Positions 53,854 through 64,000 of a stretch of 64,000 nucleotides of DNA are shown here, in pieces (within the stretch, counting starts at the first letter, position 1; the number at the start of each line of letters is the position of its first letter). This stretch comes from Crossiella sp. SN42 (GTDB lineage: Bacteria; Actinomycetota; Actinomycetes; Mycobacteriales; Pseudonocardiaceae), in NCBI RefSeq assembly GCF_023897065.1, contig NZ_JAMHIV010000005.1, positions 186,001 through 250,000 of the forward strand, given 5' to 3'. Position numbers and translations under genes: made by a program. The notes below the pieces were generated by a model that saw nothing but the letters and a program-made list of their open reading frames with translations, was not told the origin of the DNA and ran no database searches.

Positions 53854-56800
53854 GCCCTCGGCCCCTCTTCCTCCGTGCCGGCGCCCAGCGCCAGCCGCAC
53901 CAGGTCGTCGACGTCGAGTGCGTCGATCTCGCCGGTCTCGTGGTGCTCGCCCGCGTTGGCTGGCGAGTGGTCCTCGTCGGGTTCGGCATCCGGATCGCCG
54001 AGCAGTTCGGCCAGCAGGTGCTCGGCCAGCTCCACCGGGGTGGGGTGGTCGAAGGCCAGCGTCACCGGCAGGTCCAGCCCGGTCGCCGCGCCCAGCTGGT
54101 TGCGCAGGTCCACCGCGGTGAGCGACTCGAAGCCGAGCTCGCGGAAGGCCCGGCCGGCCTCCACCAGTTGCGCGCCGGGCAGGCCCAGCACGTCGGCGGC
54201 CCGTTCCCGGACCAGCTCGACCAGCACCGGCAGCCGCTCCTCCCCCGGCAGTTCGGCGAGGCGGGTGCGTAGTTCGGCCGCGGCGGTGGCGCTGTTGCGG
54301 CTTTCCCGTTGCGCCTCGGACAGTGCGGCGCGCACCTCCGGCACCCCGGTGAGCAGCCGGCTCTGGCGGTTGGCGGTGAAGGCCGGGGCGAACTTGGTCC
54401 AGTCCACCTCGGCCACCACCACCGAGCTCGCGCCGGCGGCGACCAGGCCGCGCAGGGCCGAGACCGCAGCGAGCGGGTCGACCGCGAGCAGGCCGTTGGC
54501 CTCCAGGTGCCGCACCAGGTCGGAGTCCTGGCCGCGCCAGGCGCCCCAGGCGGCGGTGGTGGCGGCCAGGCCCCGACGGCGACGTCGTTCGGCCAGCGCC
54601 TCCAGGTGCGCGCCCGCCGCCGCTTCCACCGCGCGTCCGGCCGCGCCCCAGGTGGCCGAGATCGGCGCGCAGTAGACGAAGGCGTCCAGTTCCCGATCAT
54701 GGAGGAGTTCATCCAGCCGGGTGGCGGGCGCGATCGCGTCGGTAACGCTGTCCGCGGCGGCCACCGAGACCACGGCCGCGGTGAGCGGCTGGTCCTCGGG
54801 CACCGACTCCAGCGCGACCTCCAGGGTGTCCCGGTTGGCCGGATCGCCCGCGAGCTGGGTCAGGCCGACCCCGCGTGCGTCCAGCTCGGCGGCCAGCGCC
54901 GAGTCGATCTCCGGGCCGACCAGCACCACGTGGCCGGCACCCGCTGCGGCCAGCTGCCTGGCCAGTTCGACGCCGTGCGCGTCGACCACCAGCACCGTGC
55001 CGCTGGGTATCCACTGCTGGTCGCCGAGCTGGGCGCGGACCAGTCGCCGGGCGTGCGCACCGTTGGCGCGCACCGCGGCCTGGTCCTCCTCGCCGGTCAG
55101 CGCGGCCAGCAGCGCCGGGGCCAGACTCGGCTCGAACCGCGCGGGCAGGTCGACCAGGCCGCCCCAGCCCTGCGGGTTCTCCAGCGCGGCCACCCGGCCA
55201 GCGCCCCAGCGGGCCGCTTGGGCCGCAACGGGTTCGGCGTCCTGCTCGTCCACGCTGACCGCCTGCCGGGTGATCCACCACAGCGGGGCCGGCGCGTCCG
55301 GGCAGTCCTGGCCGAGCAGGGACACCACGCCGGTGAGGCCCTCGGGCAGGCTGGCCGGCCCGGTGTACTCCACCGGCGTCACCGCCTCGCCCAGGGCCGC
55401 CACCACCGCGGCGCACCACTCGTCCTTGGCCCAGTCCGCGGGCACCAGCGCCGCCCACCGGCCGGTCAGCGCGGCCTCGGCGACGGGGGCCAGCGGGGTC
55501 CAGGCGACCTGGTAGCACCAGGAGCGGGCGGCCAGCTGGTCGCGCCGCTTGCGCCGCCAGGCGGTGAGCGCGGGCAGCACCGCGGCCAGCGCCTGCTCGT
55601 CCAGGCCGAGGGTGCCGGCCAGTCCGGTCAGGTCGCCCTCGTCGACGGCGGACCAGAACTCGCTGTCGGCCGGGGCGTTCGCGGTGGGTTCGGGCGCGAG
55701 GATCTCGGGCCAGTAGCGCTCGTGCCGGAAGGCGTAGGTGGGCAGCTCCAGCGCGGCCGAGCGCGGTGAGCCGAAGTACGCGGCCCAGTCCACTGTGGAC
55801 CCATGGGCGTGCACCCGGCCGAGCGCGGTGAGCAGCGTGCGCTCCTCGTCCCGGTCGCCGCGCAGCACCGGGGTGATGAGCGCGGACCGCTCGCGCAGGG
55901 TCTGCTCGGCCATCGGCGTGAGCACCCCGTGCGGGCCGACCTCGACGAAGGTGCGCGCGCCCAGGTCGTACAGGGTGCGCACGGCGTCGGCGAAGCGCAC
56001 CGCCTCCCGCGCCTGCCGGACCCAGTACTCCGGCGAGCACAGCTCCTCGGCGGTGGCGACCTGCCCGGTCAGCCCGGACACCACCGGGATGCGCGGCCGC
56101 CGGTAGTCCAGCTTCGCCGCCACGGCCCGGAGCTGGTCCAGGATCGGGTCCATCAGCGCGGAGTGGAAGGCGTGGCTGACCTGCATGGTCGTGGTGCGGC
56201 GGCCCATCCCGGCGAGCTTGCCGGCCACGTTGTGCACCGCGTCGGCCTCGCCGGAGAGCACCACCGAGCCGGGGCTGTTCACCGCGGCCACCGAGACCCG
56301 CCCGTTGACCAGGTCGGCGACCTCGTCCTCGGCGGCCTCCACCGCGACCATCGCCCCACCGGCGGGCAGCGCGGCCATCAGGCGGCCGCGGGCCGAGGCC
56401 AGCGCGCAGGCGTCGGCCAGGGAGAACACCCCGGCCACGTGCGCGGCGGCCAGTTCACCGATGGAGTGCCCGGTGACGAAGGCCGGGGCCACGCCCCAGG
56501 ACTCCAGCAGCCGGAACAGCGCCACCTCGATCGCGAACAGTGCCCGCTGCGCGTTGTCGGTGCTGGTCAGGGCCTCGGCATCGGTGCCCCAGAGGATGTC
56601 GCGCAGGTCCTCGCCGAACTCGGCGACCACCGCGTCGAAGGCCTCGGCGAAGACCGGGAACCGCTGGTGCAGCGTGCGTCCCATGCCCAGGCGCTGGGAA
56701 CCCTGGCCGGTGAACAGGAACGCGACCTCGCCGGGTGCGGCGGCGGTGTCCCTGGCCACCTCGGTGAGGCCGTCGGGGGTGCTGAGCATCACCGCGCGGT

Positions 56801-58249
56801 GGCGCAGCGCGGCCCGGCGGGTGGCCAGCGCGTGGCCGATCTCGGTGCGGGAGAGGCCGGGGTTTTCCTTGGCGTAGGCGGAAATGCGCTCGATCTGGGC
56901 GGGCAGCGCGGCGGCGGTCGCGGCGGAGACCAGCCACGGCACGACGTCCCGCTCCTCGATCCCGTCGACCGGTTCCGCGGCCGGCGCCTCCTCGATGATT
57001 ACGTGCGCGTTGGTGCCGCTGATGCCGAAGGCGGACACCGCGGCCCGGCGCGGCCGGTCCGTCACCGGCCACTCGGTGTTCTCGGTGTTGAGCGCCAGCG
57101 AACCGGCCGACCAGTCGATGTGCGGCGAGGGCTCCTCCGCGCCGAGAGTCTTTGGCAGCAGGCCGTTGCGCAGCGCCAGCACCATCTTGATCACCCCGGC
57201 GACGCCCGCCGCGCCCTGGGTGTGGCCCAGGTTCGACTTGACCGAGCCCAGCAGCAGCGGAGTGTCCCGGTCCTGACCGTAGGTGGTCAGGAGTGCCTGT
57301 GCCTCAATGGGATCGCCCAGGGTGGTGCCGGTGCCGTGCGCCTCCACCGCGTCAACGTCCGAATTGGACAGTCCGGCATCGGCCAGCGCGGCGCGGATGA
57401 CGCGTTGCTGGGCCGGTCCGTTGGGCGCGGTGAGGCCGTTGGAGGCGCCGTCGGAGTTGATCGCCGATCCGCTGACCACCGCGAGCACCTCGTGCCCGTT
57501 GCGCCGGGCGTCGGAAAGCCGTTCCAGCACCAGGATTCCGGCGCCCTCGGCCCAGCTGGTGCCGTCGGCGGCGGCGCCGAAGGGCTTGCAGCGCCCGTCC
57601 GCGGCCAGCCCACCGGCCCGGCTGAACTCGATGAACGAACCCGGCGTGGACATCACCGACACGCCGCCGACCAGGGCCAGCGAGCACTCGCCGTCGCGCA
57701 GCGCGCGCCCGGCCCAGTGCAGCGCGACCAGCGAGGCCGAGCAGGCGGTGTCGACGGTGATCGCCGGGCCTTCCAGGCCGAAGGTGTAGGCCAGGCGGCC
57801 GGACATCACGCTGGCGGTGTTGCCGGTGGCCACGTGCCCGCCGAGGCGTTCCAGGTCGGAGTGCCGCAGCAGGTCCAGGTAGTCCTGGCCGTTGGTGCCG
57901 ACGAAGACCCCGGCGTCGGTGCCGCGCAAGGAGTTCGGGTCGATCCCGGCCCGCTCCAGCGCCTCCCACGCGGTTTCCAGCAGCAGCCGCTGCTGCGGGT
58001 CCATGGCCAGCGCCTCACGCGGGGAGATGCCGAAGAACGGGGCGTCGAAGTCGCCAACCCCGGCGAGGAAGCCGCCCCGGGTGGTGGCGGAGCCGGCCTC
58101 GGCGAGCTGTCCGAGGTCCCAGCCGCGGTCGGCCGGGAACTCCACGATGCCGTCCCGGCCCTGCACCAGCAGCTCCCACAGCTGTTCCGGCGAGCGGACG
58201 CCACCGGGCAGGCGGCAGCCAATGCCGATCACCGCGATCGGCTCGTCGG
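53850..58249 (-). other. PKS F module 2: KS-AT(malonyl)-KR(inactive)-ACP and C-terminal docking
   Basis: KS (about nt 58250-56990) has DTACSASL, one Ser changed to Ala after the active Cys triplet. AT (about nt 56720-55750) has GHSIGE and HAFH. The KR (about nt 54990-54530) keeps its overall length but has lost its chemistry: TGGTGxLG reads VDAHGVEL, and by alignment the catalytic Ser is Pro, Tyr is Glu and Asn is Gly. ACP (about nt 54210-53990) reads GFESL. The module should leave a ketone. Confidence 0.86.
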
Positions 58250-61200
58250 TCCTGGCCGCGGTCAGCGCGGGCGCGGAGCTGGTGCTGTCGCCGAAGAGCT
58301 CGCCGAGCAGGAAGGCGGCCAGCTCGCGCGGGGTCGGGTGGTCGTAGACCAGGGAGGCGGCCAGTTTCAGGCCGGTGGCCGCGGCCAGGCCGTTGCGCAG
58401 CTCCAGGGTGGTCAGTGAGTCGAAACCGAGGTCGCGGAAGGGAAGTTCCACGTCCACGGTGTCGATCCCGGTGTGCCCTAGCACCATCGCGACCTGGGTG
58501 CGGACCAGTTCGGCCAGCCGCCGCTGCCGGGCGGGGCCCGAAACCTCGGCCAGCTCTTCGCGCAGCGTGGCCACTGGCTCGGCCTCGACCGGCGCGGTGG
58601 TCCCGTGCAGGTCGGCGAACAGCGGCATCGGCCGGGCCGCGGCCAGTGCCGGGGCGAACCGCGACCAGTCCACATCCGCCACGGTCAGCACGGCTTCCGC
58701 CCCGCCGATCGCACCGGCCAGCGCCTCGATCGCCCGGGACGGCGGCAGCGGGAACAGGCCCGCGCGCCGCATCCGTTCGGTGGCCGCACCGGCCTCGGCC
58801 GCCATGCCCGCACCGGCCCACGGACCCCAGGCCACTGCGGTCGCGGGCAGCCCGTCGGCGCGGCGGGACCGGGCCAGGGCGTCCAGGTAGGCGTTGGCGG
58901 CGGCGTAGTTGGCCTGCCCGGCCGCGCCGATCACCCCGGCGGTGGAGGTGAACAGCACAAACGCGTCCAGGTCCGTGGTGAGCTCGTGCAGGTGTTGTGC
59001 GGCAGCGCATTTCACGGCCAGCACCCTGGCGAAGGAGTCCGGGGTGAGGCTGTCGATCACGCCGTCGTCGAGCACGCCCGCGGCGTGGAAGACCGCGTTG
59101 GGCGGGTGCGCCTCAAGAAGTTCGGCGATCGCGGCGCGGTCAGCGACGTCGCAGGCCAGCACGGTGACCTGGGCGCCGAGTCCGGTGAGCTCGGTGGTGA
59201 GCTCGGCGGCACCGGGGGCGTCCGGGCCGCGGCGGCTGGCGAGCACGAGGTGGCTCGCGCCTTCGCGGGCCAGCCAGCGGGCCACCTGCGCGCCGATCCC
59301 GCCCGTGCCGCCGGTGACGAGCACGGTGCCGGCGGGCTGATACTCCGGCGTCGCACCGGTGCCGACGGCGTAGCCAGCTCCCGGGGCGCGGACCAGCCTG
59401 CGAGCCGCCACCCCCTCCCGACTCACGAAGAGCTGGTCCTCGTCGCCAAATCCGCCGGTGACCACAGCAGCCAGGCGGGCAAGAACTGCCTCGTCCACCT
59501 CCTCCGGCAGGTCGGCCAGCCCGCCCCAGCTGTCCGGGTACTCCAGTGCCGCGACCCGGCCGAAGCCCCACACCGCGGCCTGCTCCGGATCGCGGTCCGC
59601 GCCCTGGGTCAGGCACCACACCGGCGCGGTCACACCCGCGTCCGCCAGTGCCTGCAAGGAAACCGTGGTCAACGGCAGCGAAGGCGCGGTCAGGCAGAGC
59701 ACCCCGCGTACCGGGGATTCCAGCGCCCGCAAGCGTTCTGCCAGCGCGGCGCGGTCCGGGATCGCGGTGACCGGCTCGGCCTCGGTGCCGACGAGGCCGA
59801 GCAGGCCCGGCAACCACTCCGGTTCGGCCCCGGCCGCCAGCGCCAGCCAGCGACCGTCCGGCGCCGGGGCAGGCGCTTCGGTGAGCGGACGCCAGTCCAC
59901 CCGGTAACGCAGGTCGTCCACAGTGGACACTCGGGCCGGAGTCGCCGGACCGGGCCAGAAGCGCTCCCGCTGGAAGGCGTAGGTGGGCAGCTCGACCCGC
60001 TCCGCGCCGGTGCCGGCGAAGAACGCGGACCAGTCCAGCTCGACCCCGCGCACGTGCAGCGCGGCGATCGCGCCGAGGGTGCTGGTGACCTCGGGGCGGT
60101 CCTTGCGCAGCAACGGGATCCGCAGTGCGTCCGCGTCCTCGGGCAGGCAGCCCTGGACCAGGCCGGAGAGCACGCCGTCCGGGCCCAGTTCGACGAAGTT
60201 GGCCACGCCCTGCGCGGCGAGCCAGGCGATGCCCTCGGCGAACCGGACGGCCTGCCGGGCCTGGTCGACCCAGTACTCCGGCGAGCACAGCTGGTCGGTG
60301 CTGGCAAGCGTGCCCGTCAGGTTGGAGACCACCGCGACGGCCGGGGCGCGGTAGGTCAGGGTCCGGGCGACCGCGGCGAACTCGGCCAGCATCGGGTTCA
60401 GGTGCGCGGAGTGGAAGGCGTGGCTGACGTTGAGCCGCGAGGTCCGGCGGCCGGCTGCCTTGAAGTGCGCGGCGACCTCCGCCACCGCGTCGGCGTCGCC
60501 GGAGACCACCAGCGAACGCGGGCCGTTGACCGAGGCCAGCGAGACCCGATCCGCCGCCAGTTCCAGGAATTCCGCTTCGGTGGCCTCGATCGCGGCCATC
60601 GCGCCACCGTCCGGCAGCGCGTCCATCAACCTGGCCCGAGCCGCCACCAGCGCGCAGGCGTCCGACAGCGAGAACACCCCGGCCACGTGCGCGGCGGACA
60701 GCTCGCCGATCGAGTGCCCGGCCACGTAGTCCGGTGTGACGCCCCAGGATTCGAGCAGCCGGTACAGCCCCACCTCGACCGCGAACAGCGCGGGCTGGGC
60801 GAAGCCGGTCCGGTTGAGCAGCTCGGCCTCCGGGGTGCCGGGCTCGGCGAAGAGGATCTCGCGCAGCGGGCGGTCCAGCTCGGTGTCCAGGTGCGCGATC
60901 ACCTCGTCCAGGGCCTCGGCGAAGACCGCAAAGCGTTGGGCCAGTTCGGCTCCCATGCCGATCCGCTGGCTGCCCTGGCCGGTGAACAGGAAGGCGGTCC
61001 GGTCGCCCCGGGTGCGGCCGGTGACCAGCCCGGGCGCGGGCCGGCCGGCGCTCAGCTCGCGCAGGGCGTGCCGCAGTTCGTCGCGGTCGGCGGCGATCAG
61101 GGCGGCGCGGTGCTCGAAGGACGCCCGGTGCACGGCCAGGGTGGCCGCGAGGTCGACCAGCTCCACTCCGTCCACAGTGGACAGAATGCGGTCCGCCTGC

Positions 61201-64000
61201 GCCCGCAGCGCCTGCGGGGTGCGGCCGGAGACCAGCACCGGCATCGGACCGTCGGCCTTCGGGACCGGTTCCGCCGCAACGGTTTCCGGTGCCTGTTCCA
61301 GCACCACGTGCACGTTGGTGCCGCTGAGCCCGAAGGAGGACACCCCGGCGCGGCGGGGCCGGTTCACCTCGGGCCACGGGGTCTGCTCGTGCAGCAGGTT
61401 GATCGTGCCCGAGGACCAGTCGATGTGCGTGGACGGGGTGTCCGCGTGCAGGGTGCGCGGCAGCACGCCGTGGCCGAGGGCCTGCACCATCTTGATCACG
61501 CTGGCCACGCCGGAGGCCATCTGGGTGTGCCCGATGTTGGACTTCACCGAGCCCAGCAGCAGCGGCCGCTGCCGGTCCCTGCCGTAGGTGGCCAGCAGCG
61601 CCTGCGCCTCGATCGGGTCGCCGAGCGCGGTGCCGGTGCCGTGGCCCTCCACCGCGTCCACCTCGTCCGGGCGGACCTTCGCGGCGGCCAGCGCGTCCAG
61701 GATCACCTGCTGCTGGGCCGGTCCGCTGGGCGCGGTGAGGCCGTTGGAGGCGCCGTCGGAGTTGGCCGCGGAGCCGCGCAGCACGGCGAGCACCCGGTGC
61801 CCGTTGCGCTGGGCGTCGGAGAGTCGTTCCAGCAGCACCAGGCCGACGCCCTCGGCCAGGGTCATGCCGTCGGCCTCGTCGGAGTAGGCCTTGCAGCGGC
61901 CGTCCTTGGCCAGCACCCGCTGGCGGCTGAACCCGATGAAGGCATTCGGCGTGGACATGATCGCCACGCCGCCGGCCAGGGCCAGGCTGCTCTCGCCGGT
62001 CTTGAGCGAGCGGGCGGCCAGGTGGATGGCCATCAGCGAGGAGGAGCAGGCGGTGTCCAGGGTCAGCGAGGGGCCCTCGAAGCCGAACAGGTAGTTGATC
62101 CGGCCGGAGATGATGCTGGGCAGCGCCCCGGTGACCAGGTGCCCGGTGACGTCCGCGCCACCGGTGTCGGCCGCGGCGGCCGCGGCGGCGTTGTAGTCGG
62201 TGTAGCTGGCGCCGACGAAGGTGCCGGTCTTGCTGCCGCGCAGGGTGTGCGGGTCCAGTCCGGCGCGTTCGAAGGCCTCCCAGGCGGTTTCCAGCAGCAG
62301 GCGCTGCTGCGGGTCCATGGCCAGGGCCTCACGCGGGGAGACGCCGAAGAAGCCGGGGTCGAACTCGGCTGCCTCGTGCAGGAACCCGCCCTTGACCGAG
62401 TAGCTGCGGCCGTACTCGGCCGGGTCGGCGGCGTAGAGGCCGTCGATGTTCCAGCCGCGGTCGGCGGGCAGGCCGGTGATCGCGTCCACCCCGTCCACCG
62501 CGAGCTGCCAGAGCGCCTCCGGGGTGTTCGCGCCGCCGGGGTAGCGGCAGGCCATGCCCACGATCGCGATCGGGTCCTCGTCGAGCGCACCGGTATTACT
62601 GGTGGCCACCGGTACAAGCGGTGCGGCACCGGTCAGTTCGGTGACCAGGTGTTTGGCCAGTGCGCTCGGGTTTGCGTGGTCGAACACCAGGGTGGCGGGC
62701 AGGGTCAGGCCGGTGGCGCGGCCGAGGCGGTTGCGCAGGTCGACCGCCATCACCGAGTCGAACCCGGCCTCGCGGAAGGCGCGGTGGTCGGGCAGCGCGT
62801 CGGCGGTGCTGTGTCCCAGCACGGTGGCCGCCTCGGCCCGCACCAGCTCCAGCACCTTCTGCTCCCGCTGCACCGGCGGCAGCGCGGCCAGGGTGGCCGC
62901 CAGCTCGCCGGTGGCCGCGACCGTGCTGCTCGCGGCCTCGGCCACGGGCCGGCGGATCGCCGGGATCTCCTCGAACAGCGTGCTGGCGCGGGCCGCGGTG
63001 TAGACCGGGTAGTAGCTGGCCCAGTCCACGTCGGCCACCGCGATGGCGGTCTCGTCGGCGTCCAGGGCCGCGCGCAGCCCGGTGAGGGCCAGTTCGGGTT
63101 CCATGAAGGTCAGGCCGCTGCGCACGATCTGGCTGGGGTCGACCCGGCCGAGCTCCTTGTCATCGGCCCAGATGCCCCAGAACACCGCGGTGGCGGGCAG
63201 TCCGGCGGCCCGACGGCGTTCGGCCAGGGCGTGCAGGTAGGCGTTGCCCGCGACGTAGGCGGCGTGCCTGCCGGTGCCCCACAGTCCGGCGACCGAGGAG
63301 AACAGCACGAACCGGTCGAGTTCGACCTCGGCGAAGACCTCGTCCAGGTTGGCCGCGCCGGCCACCTTGGCGGCCAGCACCCGGTCGAGTCCGGCTGGGT
63401 CGGTCTCGGCGATCGAGGCCAGTTCGATGGTGGCCGCGGCGTGCAGCACGGTGCGCACCGGACGGCCCTGTTCGGCGAGCCGGTCGCGCAGCGCGGTCAG
63501 CGCCGCCTTGTCGGTGACGTCGCAGGCCACCGCCTCGGCCCGCTCGCCCAGCTCGGCGAGCAGCGCGACCGAGCGTGGGTGTTCCGGACCGCCGCGGCTG
63601 AGCAACACCAGGTGCTCGACGCCCTGGGCGAGCGCCCAGCGGGCCACGTGCGGGGCCAGCGTGCCGGAGCCGCCGGTGATCAGCGCGGTGCCGCCGGGCT
63701 GCCAGCGCCGCTGGTGGCCAGAGGGGGTCGCCGGGACCACGCGGCGGGCGTAGAGGCCGCCGGCGCGCACGGCCAGTTGGTCCTCGCCGGTGCCGCCGGT
63801 GAGGGCGAACACCAGGGCGTTGCCGGTGGCGGCGTCCAGTTCGCCGGGCAGGTCGAGCACGCCGCCGAAGCGGTCCGGGTGTTCCAGGGCCGCGGTCCAG
63901 CCGAAGCCGCTGACCATGGCCTGCACCGGGTTGGTCACCTGGTCGGCGCCGCCGATCGCGGCCGCGCCGCGGGTGAGCAGCCAGAGCGGGGCGTCGAGGC
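53850..64000 (-). CDS. Type I polyketide synthase PKS F, C-terminal part (end of one module and two full modules); 5' end beyond the right edge
   Basis: The frame is open to the window end, so the start is not visible; the first in-window GTG at 63938 lies inside a KR structural subdomain and is not a start. About 3380 residues are seen: KR-ACP of an upstream module, KS-AT-KR-ACP, KS-AT-KR(inactive)-ACP, and a C-terminal tail rich in Asp/Glu ([16 protein letters not shown]). Both complete ATs are malonyl type. The stop overlaps the GTG of PKS E (GTGA), so F and E are co-translated and probably consecutive in the assembly line. Confidence 0.95.
58250..62585 (-). other. PKS F module 1: KS-AT(malonyl)-KR(B type)-ACP
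   Basis: KS (about nt 62575-61290) has [11 protein letters not shown] (about nt 61000-60020) has GHSIGE and HAFH. No DH is present; the structural and catalytic KR halves follow directly. KR (about nt 59330-58800) has [11 protein letters not shown], Ser/Tyr and YAAAN. ACP (about nt 58520-58290) has GFDSL. A B-type beta-hydroxyl on an acetate unit is expected. Confidence 0.87.
62586..64000 (-). other. PKS F module 0 (partial): KR(A type)-ACP
   Basis: The structural KR half ([11 protein letters not shown]) runs off the right edge. The catalytic KR (about nt 63690-63150) lacks LDD and has Trp eight residues before the Tyr, so it is A type. Ser, Tyr and Asn (YVAGN) are present, and the nucleotide motif is GGSGTLA. 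ACP (about nt 62860-62640) has GFDSV. KS and AT are outside the window. Confidence 0.82.

Overview
The window is one stretch of very GC-rich DNA from an actinomycete (Actinomycetota; the genus cannot be told from the sequence). It lies inside a large modular type I polyketide synthase (PKS) gene cluster. Six PKS genes on the minus strand fill almost all of it. Two tailoring genes on the plus strand sit between the two PKS operons. No regulator, transporter, thioesterase, tRNA, rRNA, insertion sequence or CRISPR array was recognised.

Layout, read in the direction of PKS transcription (right to left). Operon 1 enters from the right edge. PKS F (64000 to 53850, 5' end outside the window) carries the end of one module plus two full modules. 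It overlaps the start of PKS E (53853 to 38614), which has three modules. PKS E ends in a docking tail, not a thioesterase, and faces the tailoring pair across a convergent gap holding two strong hairpin terminators. The tailoring pair (35929 to 38384, plus strand) is a GT1-type glycosyltransferase and a perosamine-synthase-like sugar 4-aminotransferase, joined by an ATGA overlap. A 132 bp divergent intergenic region follows. Operon 2 then runs left: PKS D (starter protein), PKS C (two modules), PKS B (four modules) and PKS A (only its docking helix and KS are in the window).

PKS D is the most unusual protein. Its order is ACP-KS-AT-AT-KR-ACP. An orphan loading ACP is at the N terminus, and a second acyltransferase with monocarboxylate-type (starter) active-site features lies between the KS and the extender AT. 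This makes D the likely start of the assembly line. Docking tails fit D to C to B to A, and F to E, with E feeding a PKS outside the window.

Predicted chemistry per module, from motifs only: D1 methylmalonate/ketoreduction; C1 malonate-like (odd AT)/alkene; C2 methylmalonate/fully reduced; B1 methylmalonate/hydroxyl (DH eroded); B2 malonate/hydroxyl; B3 malonate/ketone; B4 methylmalonate/A-type hydroxyl; F0 A-type hydroxyl; F1 malonate/hydroxyl; F2 malonate/ketone (KR dead); E1 malonate/alkene; E2 malonate/hydroxyl (DH eroded); E3 malonate/hydroxyl (DH Asp lost). This suggests a large polyol macrolide-like or linear polyketide carrying an aminosugar. The product is not identified.

Main points for a second look: the relocated starter AT in PKS D; an ungapped ~1.2 kb block shared by modules B1 and C2, with unusual codon use and a DH eroded exactly where the homology ends; three different tandem-repeat expansions, all in KS-AT linkers; an atypical AT in C1; and a glycosyltransferase lacking the usual N-terminal catalytic His.
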